Under the pieces are notes generated by a model. It was not told the DNA's origin. It made no database searches and saw nothing but the letters and a program-made list of their open reading frames with translations. Below are positions 1 through 12,078 of a stretch of 64,000 nt of DNA, one piece after another (the first letter of the stretch is position 1; every line of letters begins with the position of its first letter). Both the position numbers and the translations under genes were made by a program. The DNA is taken from positions 1-64,000 of the forward strand of contig LRSR01000415.1 in NCBI GenBank assembly GCA_001579985.1, read 5' to 3'. This DNA comes from Hypsibius dujardini. Taxonomy: Eukaryota; Tardigrada; Eutardigrada; Parachela; Hypsibiidae.

Positions 1-337
1 CCTCGCTGTGACCGTTGTGGTTGGGGGGAGGGGGAGGAGCCTGAAGGGAAGAAAAGTATGCTTAAGCGAAGTTCAAAAGAATCAAAACCAGCTTGGCAAA
101 GGGTAGGGGGAGGAGCATACAGAATACAATGTCGAGAATGCGAGAAAATCGGGTAAAATTTACCTTCACGCCGGGCAGTCGCGACGAACGGTGCGTGAGG
201 CAATTTAGATACTAGGTAGTGTGTCAAACGCGTCCTCGGAGATGAGAGAGCTCAAGAATTTTTCTGTTGGAGCGAGTTTGAGATTCTAATAAGGAAAGAA
301 GTGCCCTAAAAGTACGACAAACCTACATTCCACCGTT

Positions 338-378
338 CCACCGTTTGTCCGTCCGTCCGTCCGTCTGTCCGTCCGTCC
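338..378. repeat. GTCC-type microsatellite
   Basis: Imperfect tandem copies of the 4-mer gtcc, with one gtct variant, lie in the stretch before the first P450 exon. The rest of 1-682 shows no P450 exon. It is either intron or upstream sequence of the gene whose last exons begin at 683. Confidence 0.7.
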
Positions 379-682
379 AGTGTGCCTCACAAACTGATCG
401 GTAATCCAATCGACTGTTTCAATCTTCTCCGAGTCTGCCGGATTGACCAGTCGACCGTCCGAGCTGTCGAGAGGCGGGCGACGGGAGGTTGTGCCTCGCC
501 TCAAATTTTTACGTCGCCAACCATTAAACCGACTGTCTGACCCTTCTGACTGATGGTCAGACCGTCCGTTCGATTGCCTACGGGCGATCTATGTTCTGTT
601 CTAAGGTTCACCCGTCCGTCAAACTATTATCGCATTCCATCTCCCCACGGTCCCGAATAAGTCCATTGTTTTCGTGCTTTAG

Positions 683-1201
683 ACCGCCTGCCCTACACTC
701 AAGCAACCATCTTCGAGGTGCAACGTCTGGGCAATCTGGTAGCAATCGTCGGCCGTCGGGCTATGGCAGACGTCACACTGAATGGCTTTAAGATCCCCGC
801 AGGAACTAACATCTTCCCACTTCTCACTGCGGTCCACGAAGACGCCAAGTACTTTCCCGATCCGCTGGCCTTCAAACCGGAGCGCTTCCTCGACGACTCC
901 GGAAACCTTCGGAGCAAGATCGACGGGTTCATCCCCTTCTCCATCGGTATGTTATGCAACTTTGTCGAAGCGCACATCCTACAAATGTGACCTTGACTTC
1001 AAGAGTGATTACTTTTCTGTAGGAAAGCGATTTTGTTTGGGAGAATCCTTGGCCAAAATGGAGCTCTACATATTCTTCACCAGTCTGGTCAAGCATTTCC
1101 GCTTCCGACTGCCCCACGGCGCAACAATCAACACGGACGACTCTATTCTGGGCATTGTAAATTCACCGAAGCCCTACAACGTTATCTTCGAAGCTCGATG
1201 A
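683..1201 (+). CDS. Cytochrome P450, last two exons (gene starts upstream or is truncated)
   Basis: This is the C-terminal part of a microsomal-type cytochrome P450, a haem-thiolate monooxygenase normally anchored on the ER. Two exons, 683-946 and 1023-1201, join in phase across a 76-bp GT-AG intron and end in TGA. Visible motifs are the K-helix ExxR (EVQR), the PERF-type segment (FKPERF) and the haem-binding FSIGKRFCLG with its cysteine ligand. The intron splits the haem motif inside a glycine codon, exactly as in the complete P450 at 5792-8172. The exon lengths, 264 and 179 bp, are identical in the two genes, so they are tandem duplicates. No earlier P450 exon is seen in bases 1-682. Either the 5' exons lie before the window or this is a truncated duplicate. 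No frame break is visible in the part present. Confidence 0.88.
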
Positions 1202-1866
1202 AGCCTTTACTCTTCCGCTACTAAGAACTAAAGATAGTTCGACAATACGCCTTTCCTCAACTCAGAAGTGATCGTTACGCAACGTTTTGCTGTAAACACA
1301 CAGATAGTTTACACAAATCACGAACTTAAGAATGAAATATACCGTCTTTAAATCTTCATTGACGGCAATCGCAAAATATGAGGCCAACTAACGGCGGCAT
1401 GCGTGTACAAAAAAGCCGGTTGATACCTCCTAAACAAAAGCAAAGAAATTATCAAATTCGACACACGCGATGTGAAGCCGGCCTGAAATGTGGAGCATGG
1501 TCAAAAGGTTGGCAGCGTGCTCGATACAAGCAAATAAAAAAACCGTGGCTAGTTAGTCATCACCAAATGTGCAACAGGTTTCGAGCCAGGGAGCAGAAGA
1601 TGCGCTGTGTAATGAAATCACACTATGCGCTATGGTACATTTTCACCAATTAGCACCACCGTAATCAGCCCATTGCACTAAAAACTAACCTTTACTTAAT
1701 TCGATAAAAAATATTTTCAGCAACTTTTTTCCAAAGTACTTAGTAGACGAAAACAGCATCTATGTATTGCAATTTGTACCAAGAGGCCGGCCAATTGACC
1801 AATTGAACAGGCCTTGCAGAATCAGCAGACTGCTTGCCTCAGACTGCGCTGTCCTTGTCGCTGTTC

Positions 1867-2150
1867 CTTCTTTGCATGTGTAAGGTTCTTTAGCACAAAC
1901 CGTTCGGATCTGTCCGCTTGGTTCGTTGTGTAACTTCTATACATGTACGTAAGTTCTTAAGAAAGGCTAAAGGAGAGTAAAGCTTTTATTAAAGCCGTAA
2001 AGAAACATTCCTTATTGATTTACTCCCAAGTTTTACTACCCTTCTTTCTCGGGTCGGCATTAAAAGTCCATATAAATACGGCACAGGACGTAGTATTGGG
2101 TAGATCCTATTTTACTCACTCTTGATCAGTAATACTTCAATATCTAGAAT
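1867..2150 (+). repeat. Interspersed repeat E, forward copy; possibly an LTR-like fragment
   Basis: About 280 bp are clearly similar, in reverse complement, to 9520-9770. Shared landmarks run in the same order: tgtaaggttctttagca, a run rich in taaag, ttcttgggtcggca and its variant, a TATAAATACGGCA box, and cttgatca near the end. A TATA-like box inside a repeat starting TGT suggests a decayed LTR, but no second LTR or internal region is visible. The family is unassigned. Confidence 0.5.
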
Positions 2151-2203
2151 TGTTTTCTTTCGTTGGTATTGCATGTTCATGGCCTTTGGTCGAACTCATT
2201 TTA

Positions 2204-2439
2204 CTATGCAGGAAGTTCTACGATTTTGGTTCCGAAATTCTGGAAAACCAATTCCCCAGTGTCTGCAGCGCGATAAGGATAGGTAACAATACCGGTGATA
2301 AAGTTTGACGTCAATAACATCAACAAGAACCAGGCCAACCGGATGAAAGAAGAAGCACACTTAGAAGGAGTAGCACAACAGACAGGTGGTAATTGCACCA
2401 GTATCCAGCAGCAAGCTACCGGAACGGCAGCAGGAAACC
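2204..2439 (-). CDS. Candidate last exon of an unidentified membrane protein
   Basis: On the minus strand, a pyrimidine-flanked acceptor (tctctagccag) is followed by about 78 open codons ending in TAG. The product has cysteine-rich hydrophobic stretches (VACCWILVQLPPVCC, LAWFLLMLLT) and a polar tail ending VELPA. The bases just before and after the stop recur at 4700-4760, with the stop position conserved, which suggests a real gene 3' end with a duplicated remnant. A further hydrophobic open stretch lies upstream at 2447-2680, but I could not find a convincing donor joining the two. I do not recognise the family. It may not be a gene at all. Confidence 0.25.
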
Positions 2440-3104
2440 TCACTGGCTAGAGAGCCAAAACTAGACAGGCAAGTGAAGCACCGCACCAATAAGCAACAAT
2501 GAAAGGAGAGCGCAAAAGAATAAAAAAGAACCATAAGTAAATAAAATGCTCAAATAGAGCGGCTAAAATGTTTATTGAATAATGAAGAGGATCTGCCCAA
2601 TGAATCCTTGCACGAGAATTACGCAGCAAAGCTAATATTAATAGTAATTTTAGCTGCCCTTGAGAAATTTTACACACCACAGGTTAGGCTGAAAGGTCGT
2701 AAATGGCTTGTGCGGAAATATCCCTATACTCTACCATGACCTTTCGCTACAATCAATTGGCACTGAATTTTTTCAAAAAGCATCGAAAGCAATTCAGTTT
2801 AACTAAAAAAAACCTCCAAGAAAATTAGATCTACAGTTGACACCAGATTTGAAAAGAAGCCAACAATTCAATGCAAAATGTTTTGGTGAGGTATATGGAA
2901 ATCAAAACACCAACTAAACATCCATGTTTTAAAACGACATTAATTATAATCAGCCTATTAAAAATACTCGCAAGCAGTAATGCGCAGTGTGCTCTCGTAA
3001 CAATCACTTCACGGAGCAATGCTGTCGCGGGTAATTTCATGACTGGACTGTTGGACTTCAATCGCCCTTCACACAGCCCCTGTTTCACGGTTGCTTTAAC
3101 CACT

Positions 3105-3749
3105 TATGTACTCTGGTGTTTACTTGTTGTGTGTTGGTGTGTTATTGGAAGTAGTACAGCCGAACCGGAAGTGTTCGGCTGGACGATTGTTATCAGCGCG
3201 AGCCTGCGTGCCGCGACGGGTTCTCTACTTCATAAAACTCTTACTGCGTGTGTTTTTAGTAGTCAGTCTAGTTCTTCATTCTACAGTAAATTTTGGATCT
3301 TCACCGCGTCCTTTCCTTCGGAGCTCCCGCTCCTCATCGTTTCTCCCCTCATCTTGTAAATGCCAACTGTCTCCGATTAATAGAAAAACCCCACTTCCGG
3401 TCTCTTCTCCCCGTAGGCCTTCGGGCAGTATAAAGTAGAGGCGACAATGCCTTCATAATAAGCAATAATGCTAGAGCACAAACACAGTTGTGTACTAGAT
3501 GCCATTGAACAAATCACTCCGCCAGTGTTTGTTTCTACAAAAATCAGGCGAACCCAAACAGAAATTATACTACAAAAACTAGACAAACATTGCGAAACTT
3601 TAATGCTTGAACAAATCGACCTGACAACAACAAATAGAAAAAATATGGCAAATGTTCAAACAGGGCAAAAACCCATCATCAATCTAGTCTGTGGTTATTG
3701 TGGTGGTCTGCATCTGGCTCAAATTGCGAAGGCATACAAAACAATTTGA
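3105..3749 (+). other. Possible fragment of an old LTR-type element
   Basis: A 330-bp stretch beginning tgtactctgg is followed by a short open frame (3468-3749) with a small C-x2-C-x3-H-like cluster near its end, loosely like a Gag knuckle. No matching second repeat or polymerase is present. The reading as a retroelement relic is weak. Confidence 0.15.
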
Positions 3750-5705
3750 ACGGACCAGCAACTTTTGGGCATTGTGCAGTACGTCAGTTCTAACAGCACT
3801 ATTTAATGCAAAGGCGCTTTTAGTCATTTATTCATTTCGAAAAAAATTATATTTCTGAAAATCACAGGTATTGGAATACCATAATTATAAGGGTTGAAAT
3901 ATTTAAGACCATACGCCTTATGGGATTTCAATTTCTCCTCTAGTATTCAGATTTTAGAGATTTGTGCCGGACTGTTTCTAATATATATCCGATACAAACA
4001 GATGTCCTTCTCACTTCAATAAAATTGGCAAGCGAGATGATGCAATCTCGTAAAATAATCAATTGCGAATGTGCCAACCTGGAGTTGCTGAACACACTCA
4101 ACCAGCTATTGCGCCAGATGGCTCATTCCAGAAAATAAATCTTGAAGCGGCAGTTGAAACTATTGCATAAAAATAACGCATGCGTACCTTAATGAAGGAT
4201 TAATCATGATCAATGAAAGGGACACTAATAAGTGGACTCAACGTCACTGAATTTTTAGCCGAACATTCAGACATTTTGAAATTGAACTGATTTTGCAGCA
4301 ATAAAACAATTTCGCCAAAAAGAATGTCTGAATCATCAAATAATCAGTTTAATTCTCAGGGGTGCTTTATGCAGCACAAAAATTGCGAAATTTTCTGCTA
4401 GGTTGCGACGTCATAACATTATGCAACCAAATGAGTTTAATTCTTCTCGAAACCATTAAAGTTAGTAATGTGAGAATAATTTGATGGTTTATCAAATTAT
4501 CATTTTATCGGTTTTACACCCACACTTCGGCCAATTTATTGAGGCAAACTGGAGTGAACCATAAATGAAGATATTTTGCGTTTCCATTTCTGAGTTATCA
4601 AAAAGTTAACATTTCAGCAACACAAGCAAAGACCATGTTGCAAAATCTAAATTAAATTCTTTAAGAACAATACACGAAACCAATAGATAAAGTGCGAAGA
4701 GAGGTGTTCATGCCTTTTGGTCAAACTCACACTACTAAGTAGGAAGTTCTACACACGTTGGCGTAGATAATGTTAAATACAGGCGTCTTAGGTGTTCGCT
4801 CGTAATACTCATAAGAACTACAGCAGTTCTCCGCATAACCAAACGACAACCCCTTGTCACTAACTAAAATAAAGTTAACAGTCATTTACTTTGCCCGGGA
4901 GTTGGTCGCATGAAAAACGTAACTAGATTGCATTTATTAAGCATGGTGGGAGCGGCGATTGACGTCACCAGAAACGATCCGTATAATTGAAAGCAAAATA
5001 CAACTGGAAAGGTACTATTTCGGAACCATTCAAAATCATCAAAATATTTTGTCTGAAACAGTAAGTCGGTTCTTCAACAATGTACAAAAACGCGACGACT
5101 GATCGGTCAACATTTAGGGTCACGCTCATTGGTTATTAGGGGGGCTGATTTGTAATCTTTAATTTATTTTTTTATTTACTTTTTCTCTCGCGGAGAGAAA
5201 TCATATTTATTCAATTAGTTTGAAATAAAATGCAGTAGGGGCGGCTGGCGAGCTGAGTAGTCGTTGGGTTTACTAACCTTGTTGACGGATATTTTGTGGT
5301 ACTCACAATTTTGGCGGTTTTACCCAAACCACAACATGCCCAGCATATCCAAAAACTTCCGTACACTTCAGATATTGTCCGATAATATAAATTATATCAG
5401 TCAGCTGAAAATATATACGTAATCAAATACACCGATTGCTCTTTTTGCTGACGAAACCTTGACGTCAAATGTCCGTGATGAAACCTTGAGTCATTTCGTT
5501 TATTAGTTGTAACGAGCCAGCACGACGTCCGAGAAACCCAATGGCTCTATCGTTCATCTACACACGCCCAGACACACAGATACACACACAGTATGCACAC
5601 ACACCAGCAACACGTTACAGTTCTGTCATCATCAAACACTCTTCTTATCATTACATTATCTACTTACTTTGTCTCCCAATACCATTTGAGATTTCCACGC
5701 CGAGA

Positions 5706-5711
5706 TATAAG
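5706..5711 (+). promoter_or_regulatory. Candidate TATA box for the complete P450 gene
   Basis: A TATAAG hexamer lies about 80 bp before the ATG at 5792. This would allow a 5' UTR of roughly 50 bases. It rests on position and sequence only. Confidence 0.35.
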
Positions 5712-5791
5712 GCAGTTTAAGGATCTTCATACTTTGCAAACAGTTACTTCCGTAACTGAAATTCGTTTTTTACTTTTCCTTCATCTTAAAT

Positions 5792-8172
5792 ATGCCTGAG
5801 TTTATCCTTCAAGGACCGGCACTTCTTGCAGCCGTTCTATGTGTTCTGGCAGCCGCATGGTTTGCCTTCAAACAGAGACGTTCTCCAACTCTTCCACCTG
5901 GTCCTCCGAGTATGCGGCCGAAACTTGAAGTATTTCTGTGGAATTTAACAAAATCTCTAAAATTTTATTAATTGTTAGCCAAACCGATAATTGGGAACCT
6001 TGGACAGCTGCTGGGAAGAACGGGAAAGGATCGTTACAGAAGCTTGGCGAGGGCAGTCAACCAGTATGGGAAAAACGGCATGGCCACAATTTACTTCGGC
6101 AGTCGACCACTAATTTTCATTACCAACCTGGATACCATTAAAATAGTCTTACACTCAAACGAAATGCTTGGAAAGCCTCTGACCGTTCGAGACGAATTTT
6201 TCCACCGAAAAGGTACATCCACATTCCACATTCAAGGAAATGTATCTGATGGTCTCGATTCAACAAAATTTGGATGCAGTTAATATTAAAATCCAAATTA
6301 ATTTTTTTTATGTAAGTTTAAAATATACCAAATAAAATTTGTACTTGCTTAATTCATTGGTTGCGGTAAATATATGTTACTCATTCAATCGATAGTTACA
6401 CCAAATTTATATTACTTCAATTCAACTCACTAGTTATCAAGTAAAATACTAGAGAGTTGAATTTATTAAGTATCAATCAAGTATTACATTTATTTGCATA
6501 ATATACCATAGGATTAATACTGACGGACGGTGACGATGCATGGAAAGAGCAACGTCGCTTCGCGCTGAGCACTCTCCGGGATTTTGGAATGGGCAAGACC
6601 TGGCTACAAGACCTAATCATCGAGGAAGCTCAAGAGCTAGTAGAGGACTTCAAAAACGCAGATGGTAAACCGTTTGATCCTGTTCAGTGTCTGACGCCTA
6701 GTGTTTGCAACGTTATTGCCGCTATTTCTTACGGTCAACGCTTCAGTCACAAGGATGAGAAGTTTAGTCGACTCGCACTCCTGATCTCCGAGAATCAAGA
6801 AATACAATCAAAGAATCTGGCGGTCGAGTTCTTCCCATTTCTTCGGTATGTTCCGTTCTCGGCGTTTCGTGCCCGACATTTGGCGTGGTGGAAAAATATC
6901 GGCGATCTGACAGCATTCTTTGGTAAGCTTATGGAAGAGCATCATGAGAGTTTGCGGGAAGGGGAACCACCTCGTGATTATCTGCACGCGTTTATGGTGG
7001 AAGCTGCGAAACAGAAAGACAATTCCAACACAACGTTCACTGGTAACTGGCCCTCGCCTTCTTATATGCTCTAAACATGTAGTAAGAGCAGTGTTTTGCT
7101 GGTGGTTGTATTTGTAGACGATCAGCTGTTGCGCTCGGTTCTGAACCTATTCTCAGCGGGTACCGAGACGACCGCGACCACGCTGGCCTGGGCCATCCTT
7201 TATATGTTGGATTATCCAGCGGTCTTTGACAGGGTGCAGAAGGAAATTGATAGCGTGGTTGGAAATGGACGATACGCAACCTTAGAGGTCAAAGGTACGT
7301 TGGTTTTGCACAAACACAGTAACACAGACACAGACACAAACACAGACACAGACACAGACACAGACACAGACAGGACACAGACAGACAGAGACACAGACAG
7401 AGACACAGACAGAGACATAGACAGAGACAGAGACAGAGACAGAGACAGAGACACAGACAGAGACACAGACACAGACACAGACACAGACACAGACACAGAC
7501 ACAGACACAGACACAGACACAGACACAGACACAGACACAGACAGACTAACGCCCCCAGAAAGAGGCTGAGAAGTTGGAGTAAGTTACAGATTACTGCATG
7601 GTGAAGTAAATCTACTGACAACTTAACAAGTATACATTTTCCAGATCGTTTACCCTACACTCAAGCCACTATCATGGAAGTACAACGCTTGGCCAACCTG
7701 GTCTCGATTGTGGCTCGCCACACGTTGACTGACGTGACTTTGGACGGTTTTAAAATACCAGCCGGAATTGGGATCGCAGCTCTGAGCTCAGCTGTTCATG
7801 AAGACGCGCGATTCTTTCCTGACCCATTGGCCTTCAAGCCGGAACGCTTCCTGGATCAGTCGGGAAAACTCCGAAGCAAGGTCGAAGGATTTATACCCTT
7901 TTCCATTGGTATTCTGGCTGGACAAATTTTTCCATCTAGTGCCTTACTAAACGAGGGCAAACAAATAGGGAAAGAATTCTCATATGCTTACAGGAAAGCG
8001 GTTCTGCATTGGTGAATCGTTGGCCAAGATGGAACTCTATATATTCTTCACTAGTCTGGTCAAGAACTTTCAATTCCGAATTCCATCCGGAGAAACTGTG
8101 GATTCCAACGATGCTGTCTGGAGCGCGATCAGTTCACCGAAACCGTTTAAAGCTATTTTTGAAGCTCGTTGA
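5792..8172 (+). CDS. Cytochrome P450, complete, six exons, about 500 aa
   Basis: A full-length microsomal cytochrome P450 with exons 5792-5909, 5979-6212, 6512-7042, 7118-7294, 7645-7908 and 7994-8172. All introns are GT-AG and phases agree throughout. The N-terminus has a hydrophobic ER anchor (residues about 5-27) followed by basic KQRR and the proline hinge PPGPP. Later motifs are the I-helix oxygen-binding AGTETT (308-313), ExxR (EVQR, 365-368), FKPERF (417-422) and the haem-binding FSIGKRFCIG with ligand Cys446. Length and motifs fit CYP clan 2, and the substrate cannot be told. The conserved gene structure shows it is a tandem duplicate of the gene ending at 1201. Intron 5 has been expanded by a CAGACA microsatellite. 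No breaks are visible. I chose this start because it is the ATG directly before the anchor. Confidence 0.93.
7318..7543. repeat. CAGACA microsatellite inside P450 intron 5
   Basis: About 225 bp of near-perfect CAGACA and related 6-mer repeats. They make long open frames of D/T or S/V repeats on both strands, which are artefacts because flanking splice sites place the block wholly inside an intron. Confidence 0.95.
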
Positions 8173-8282
8173 TGATTTTGAGGAGCTTTCTACAAATGTA
8201 GACGCATTACTTTCTGCGACCAAAAATAGCTCTTGTTACACCGATAAAATTGTTTGTTGCCCTCGCCAGAGACGCGTTTCGA

Positions 8283-8604
8283 TTACCAGGGGTGTCAACT
8301 ACAGTAACTCCCCTGGGGGTACTAAATGTAAGTTTATTCTTACATTTATTCTGGTCTTTATATTTTCTATATTCAAATCTTATTATTTACTTTAGCCCCA
8401 GAGATATTTTTTATTATGCATCACATTCTGGATTGAATGGTAGTATCAGGATTCCAGACGCAGGACCAAAACTTTCAGGGGCGCCCAGGGCACCCAGGGG
8501 TCCAGATCTTCATGCCGCCCAGTCCAGGCCTTTGTGTGCGCTCAAGGGTCCAGGCCCAGGACCAGGACCTTCAGGGGCGTTGCTTGGTTGGCACCCAATG
8601 GTAG
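8283..8604. mobile_element. Short inverted-repeat element, family B (MITE-like)
   Basis: The element starts TTACCAGGGGTGTCAACTAC and ends with the inverted version (GTTGGCACCCAATGGTAG). It is about 320 bp and encodes nothing recognisable. The ends match the termini of the larger element at 17050-18426, so this is a short deletion relative or MITE of that family. Confidence 0.6.
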
Positions 8605-8823
8605 CCGTTACCAGGGGGTGCAATACAATGTCAGGAATAACTGCCGATTCGGGTTTTCTTTAATTTTCGCCTTTAAAATTTGACACGGTCTGTTGAGAGA
8701 AAACAACGCAGCGTTTGAGGGATTTCGAAGGCAGATTTGAATTCCCAGCACTTGCAATACCTGTTATTTCTTGCGCAAAAAATGGATGCACCTATTATTT
8801 CTTGCGCAAAAGTATGGATGTAC

Positions 8824-9400
8824 CTGTTTCGATAATAACAGCAACCCCATGAGAGAGAAACCTTCGCCCCATGTAGTACCACTGCGCCAGCAGTTCGACA
8901 CACGAATCACCGAATTGGATAATGGACACGTAACACGTTTGGGTCACTTCTTCCGGGAGGAAGATCGTGGAGAAGTTAAATATATTGGAATAATAGTAAT
9001 TGACCGATGTTAATTAAGGTTAATGCAGCCGGGTCGTCTCTAGCCGTTTGATTGGGCAACCGTCTCTCTCTCTCTCTCACCTGCGGTCACTATTCTCTTT
9101 GTGGACTTCCGCCCTCTCATCCCACACCGCAATCTATCGGACCGCATACTGTACATTTCAGTCTCTTCGCTTTCGCTCCAGAGGATTATTCTCCTCCCCC
9201 CCCTGCTGTGGCTTATCGCAATATTACCCAAAACAATAAAAAATGGGGTATTCGGATTCAACCCAAATCCGGTACTCCCAGCCCGCAATCCCACGTTCTT
9301 GTCCCGTGTTATCGAGTTTGTCGGGTATTCAAAAATCCGGGACAGGAAATTTCGACCTCAATGAAACCTTGGACAGTAATACGAATAGCCGTCCAGACAA
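8824..9400 (-). pseudogene. Decayed first exon of a natriuretic-peptide-receptor-like gene
   Basis: Minus-strand translation gives two blocks that match exon 1 of the receptor at 13395-16797. The upstream block, about 9400-9309, reads VEISCPGFLNT (compare VEIACPGFVDT). The downstream block, about 8998-8824, reads ELLAQWYYMGRRF (compare ELVAHWYYTQRRF) and ends at the same phase-1 donor after an ACA codon. About 300 bp of unrelated sequence lies between the blocks, and the upstream block runs into a stop. No further receptor exons follow at lower coordinates. It is therefore a broken exon copy. Confidence 0.65.
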
Positions 9401-9519
9401 TGTAGGATTTCTCACATGGTGGGTGAGTGGTGGGTTCGATGGGTTTCAAGGTCATGGACACGCGAGGCAAAACGAGAGGTACCGATCCTGGAGTATTTGG
9501 AGTATTATTGATCAAGACG

Positions 9520-9770
9520 GAGTGAATATATGAGATGCCACATTACATGTCCTCTGCCGTATTTATATGGGCTTCTAGTGCCGACCCAAGAAAGAAGGAG
9601 GAAGAAAACTTGGGAAATAAAGGACGTTTCTTTACGGCTTCAATAAAGGCTTTACACTCCTTCGGCCTTCTCTAATACTTATGAACGTGCATGGAAGTTA
9701 CACAATGAACCAAGTAGACAAAACCAGACGGCTTATGCTAAAGAACCTTACAACAAAGATCACAATCTAT
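9520..9770 (-). repeat. Interspersed repeat E, inverted copy
   Basis: Reverse-complement relative of 1867-2150, including the TATAAATACGGCA box and the flanking ttcttgggtcggca motif. It lies next to the decayed receptor exon and may have taken part in breaking it up. Confidence 0.5.
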
Positions 9771-10074
9771 ATCAAAGATTTATCCATGCCGAGATTAGAC
9801 ACAAAACTCTACCTACAAAATTACAGTAGTAGCAACGTGATGGATTATACAGACTGAACAGAAACTCAATGTGAAATGGATATAATCATGAACGAAAAGG
9901 AGAAAGGAAGATTGAAGCCCTATCCGAAGCTCTACTCGCTTGATTGAGGGATTGTCGGTCGACTAAGGCCTGACGTAGTTTAAGCGTGCTGGAGTACATG
10001 AGCGATTAGAGCAACTTTGAACAGGGGCTGTGTGGAGGACGATCGAAGTCCACCAGTCCAGTCATGAAATTACC

Positions 10075-10878
10075 CGCGACAAACATTTGGTATGCCGACT
10101 TTTGGTAACAGACTTTTGGTAATCGGACATATGGTACAGGCATGTTATATGAGTCGACAAATGGTTTGGCGACAGATCGTATCCCTACAATAAAAAAGAG
10201 TACATTTCGCTCTTGAGGACATTTGGTTTACCGGCGATGACTACTTTTCTCGACATGATGAACTAGCACAAACACAGAACCGTCTGAACACTGACAGCAT
10301 GATCTCAATACAAATTGCTTCCAGTAATTCATTTATCTTCTTACCTTCGGCCGAGCGAAGCGGGGCCAGGGACCTCGTGCGCAAAGCGCACAAGAAAAGC
10401 CAAGTCTGCTGATAGACTACAAGCCAACAATTCAGTCGGTTGAATACCTTTGAATGTGTCAAATTTTCTGGATTCCCCGTAAGACTTTTCATTTCCGTAC
10501 GTTTAAAAAGTAAAAATGTGAGAACTTCGTCAGAATACCTGCTTGTGGATGGGGTTGGATTACTTTGTTGTATCAGATGACAGATGCCTCTCTTTGTTGT
10601 ATGGGATTCATGTCTTGTTCACTTATTTCTATTGAAGTGTTCTTTTCATAATCCGATGTCGGACGACAGTAACATGTTTGCTGAAGGACCGTTTGTCCGC
10701 CCGCGCAATTTGTCGGTATGCCACATGTCCATTAAAACTAAATATTACTAGTTTCTGCATGTCGTCATACGTTACTTCAGTGATATTAGGATATTATACC
10801 AACTGTCATCCGATACCATTTGTCTAGTACCATTTGTCGGGATACCAAATGTCGAGGTACCAAACGTCTGGCCGCCAG
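10075..10878. mobile_element. Inverted-repeat element built of short repeated phrases, family C
   Basis: The left end is a run of related 12-15 bp phrases (acatttggtatgccgac, ttttggtaacagac, ttttggtaatcgg). The right end carries the same phrases inverted (ataccaaatgtcgagg, taccaaacgtctgg). Together these form imperfect terminal inverted repeats of about 70 bp. No transposase is visible. Similar phrases occur near 43130-43200. Confidence 0.45.
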
Positions 10879-11592
10879 TTTAAGGTCTTCCCACTTTTGA
10901 CCTTTCGAGCCTGATGTATGGTAGTTTTGACATAGAAAGACTGCGCTTTCCTGTATTTATACAGTCAAAATGGAGAAGCGACAGGTTGTAATGCCCATTT
11001 ACGAGGTTAATAATTGGTACTAGCCATTGACTGCCCACTAAGAGCAGGAAAGAGGCCGTCCTCTGGGAGAATACACGGATAATTCAGGGAAAAATAAATA
11101 GCTTCCGATTAATGCGAAGGACAGATATTATCGTATTGCATAAGCATTCTTTGGTTGAAAAAATTCACCTGGAAATAGGTTGTGGTGAGCGGCAAATGCA
11201 TTTTGCGCTGATCGTGATGACGGGATTTCCTGTTTTATTTATACCTCGGCGTGGGTGTCACAAACCGATGCCTCTAGTGAATACAAAGTAGCCCATTAAC
11301 ATTTCACGGAGAAATGCTGCATGATTGTACTCTAGGCTTCTTTACGACCACTGGCTACGGCAGTCAATGCTTTTTGGTTACCACCATGGATGTTGGCCGA
11401 CGCAGAAGACAGATAACATGCCGATGTGAGTAATACCGGACGTATGCGCAGATGCTGATGCTCCAATACCCACCCCGTCTCGTACTGAATCCGATGGATG
11501 CGAAGAAGACGGTGTCTGCGGATAAGAAAATTACGCTGCTATCTGTTCTACTCCGATTCTCCAGTCCCTCACCCGTCAACGTGCAAGCGTGG
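10879..11592. other. No supportable gene
   Basis: Bases 11364-11579 are open on the minus strand, but I found no recognisable domain or convincing splice context. The cytoplasmic part of the receptor at 13395-16797 was sought here and not found. Confidence 0.5.
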
Positions 11593-12078
11593 ACAGAGGC
11601 TCATTTAGGATCCTTATAAGTCGGGACCAGGATCCCTCTTGCTAGGGCGGGAGGGGAGGCAAAGGGCGAAATTCAATTTGCTCAACCCCTGATCATTTGA
11701 AACTTGTGAGGCTTTAGGGGTCTAATTTCCGAGGGCTCTGGATTTCAAAACATTTTTAGAAATTTTCAGTTTTCCAACATATTTCAACTGTTCTTGATGG
11801 TTTTAAACCACCAACTTGCATTTATCAATAAGGACCTTATAATGGAACAAGACAAACCTCAAATCTGAACAAAAATGGGATTTTGAAAATAGTTAGAAAT
11901 CTTAGGGGCCCTTGGAACTCAGACCCCTACACGCCCTTAAGTTTAAAAATAATCAGGGATCTTTGATAGAGTTTTGCGTTCAATCTTAAAGCAAATGCAT
12001 TTTGCCCTTTGCCCACCCCCTGGCTCTACCATGAGGGGTCCTGATTCTGACCTGTAAGGACCCTAAACGAGCCTCTGT
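11593..12078. mobile_element. Inverted-repeat element, family A (MITE), 486 bp
   Basis: Bounded by ACAGAGGCTC at the left and GAGCCTCTGT at the right. Similarity continues inward for about 75 bp on each arm: TTTAGG-rich, then a CTAGGGCGGGAGG-like run against its inverted form. It has no coding capacity. Two relatives lie at 12618-13306 and 13987-14382. Confidence 0.75.

Larger units (their letters stand above)
1202..5791. other. Intergenic region between the two P450 genes
   Basis: Apart from repeat E, the candidate membrane exon, the doubtful LTR-type fragment and the short duplicated 3'-end piece at 4700-4760 (related to 2160-2215), I see only AT-rich sequence with no supportable gene. Confidence 0.6.

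Noticed and set aside
7212-7621. Long open frames of S/V, L/C and D/T repeats on both strands
   Set aside because: They are produced by the CAGACA microsatellite within P450 intron 5. Splice sites on both sides and phase continuity exclude coding.
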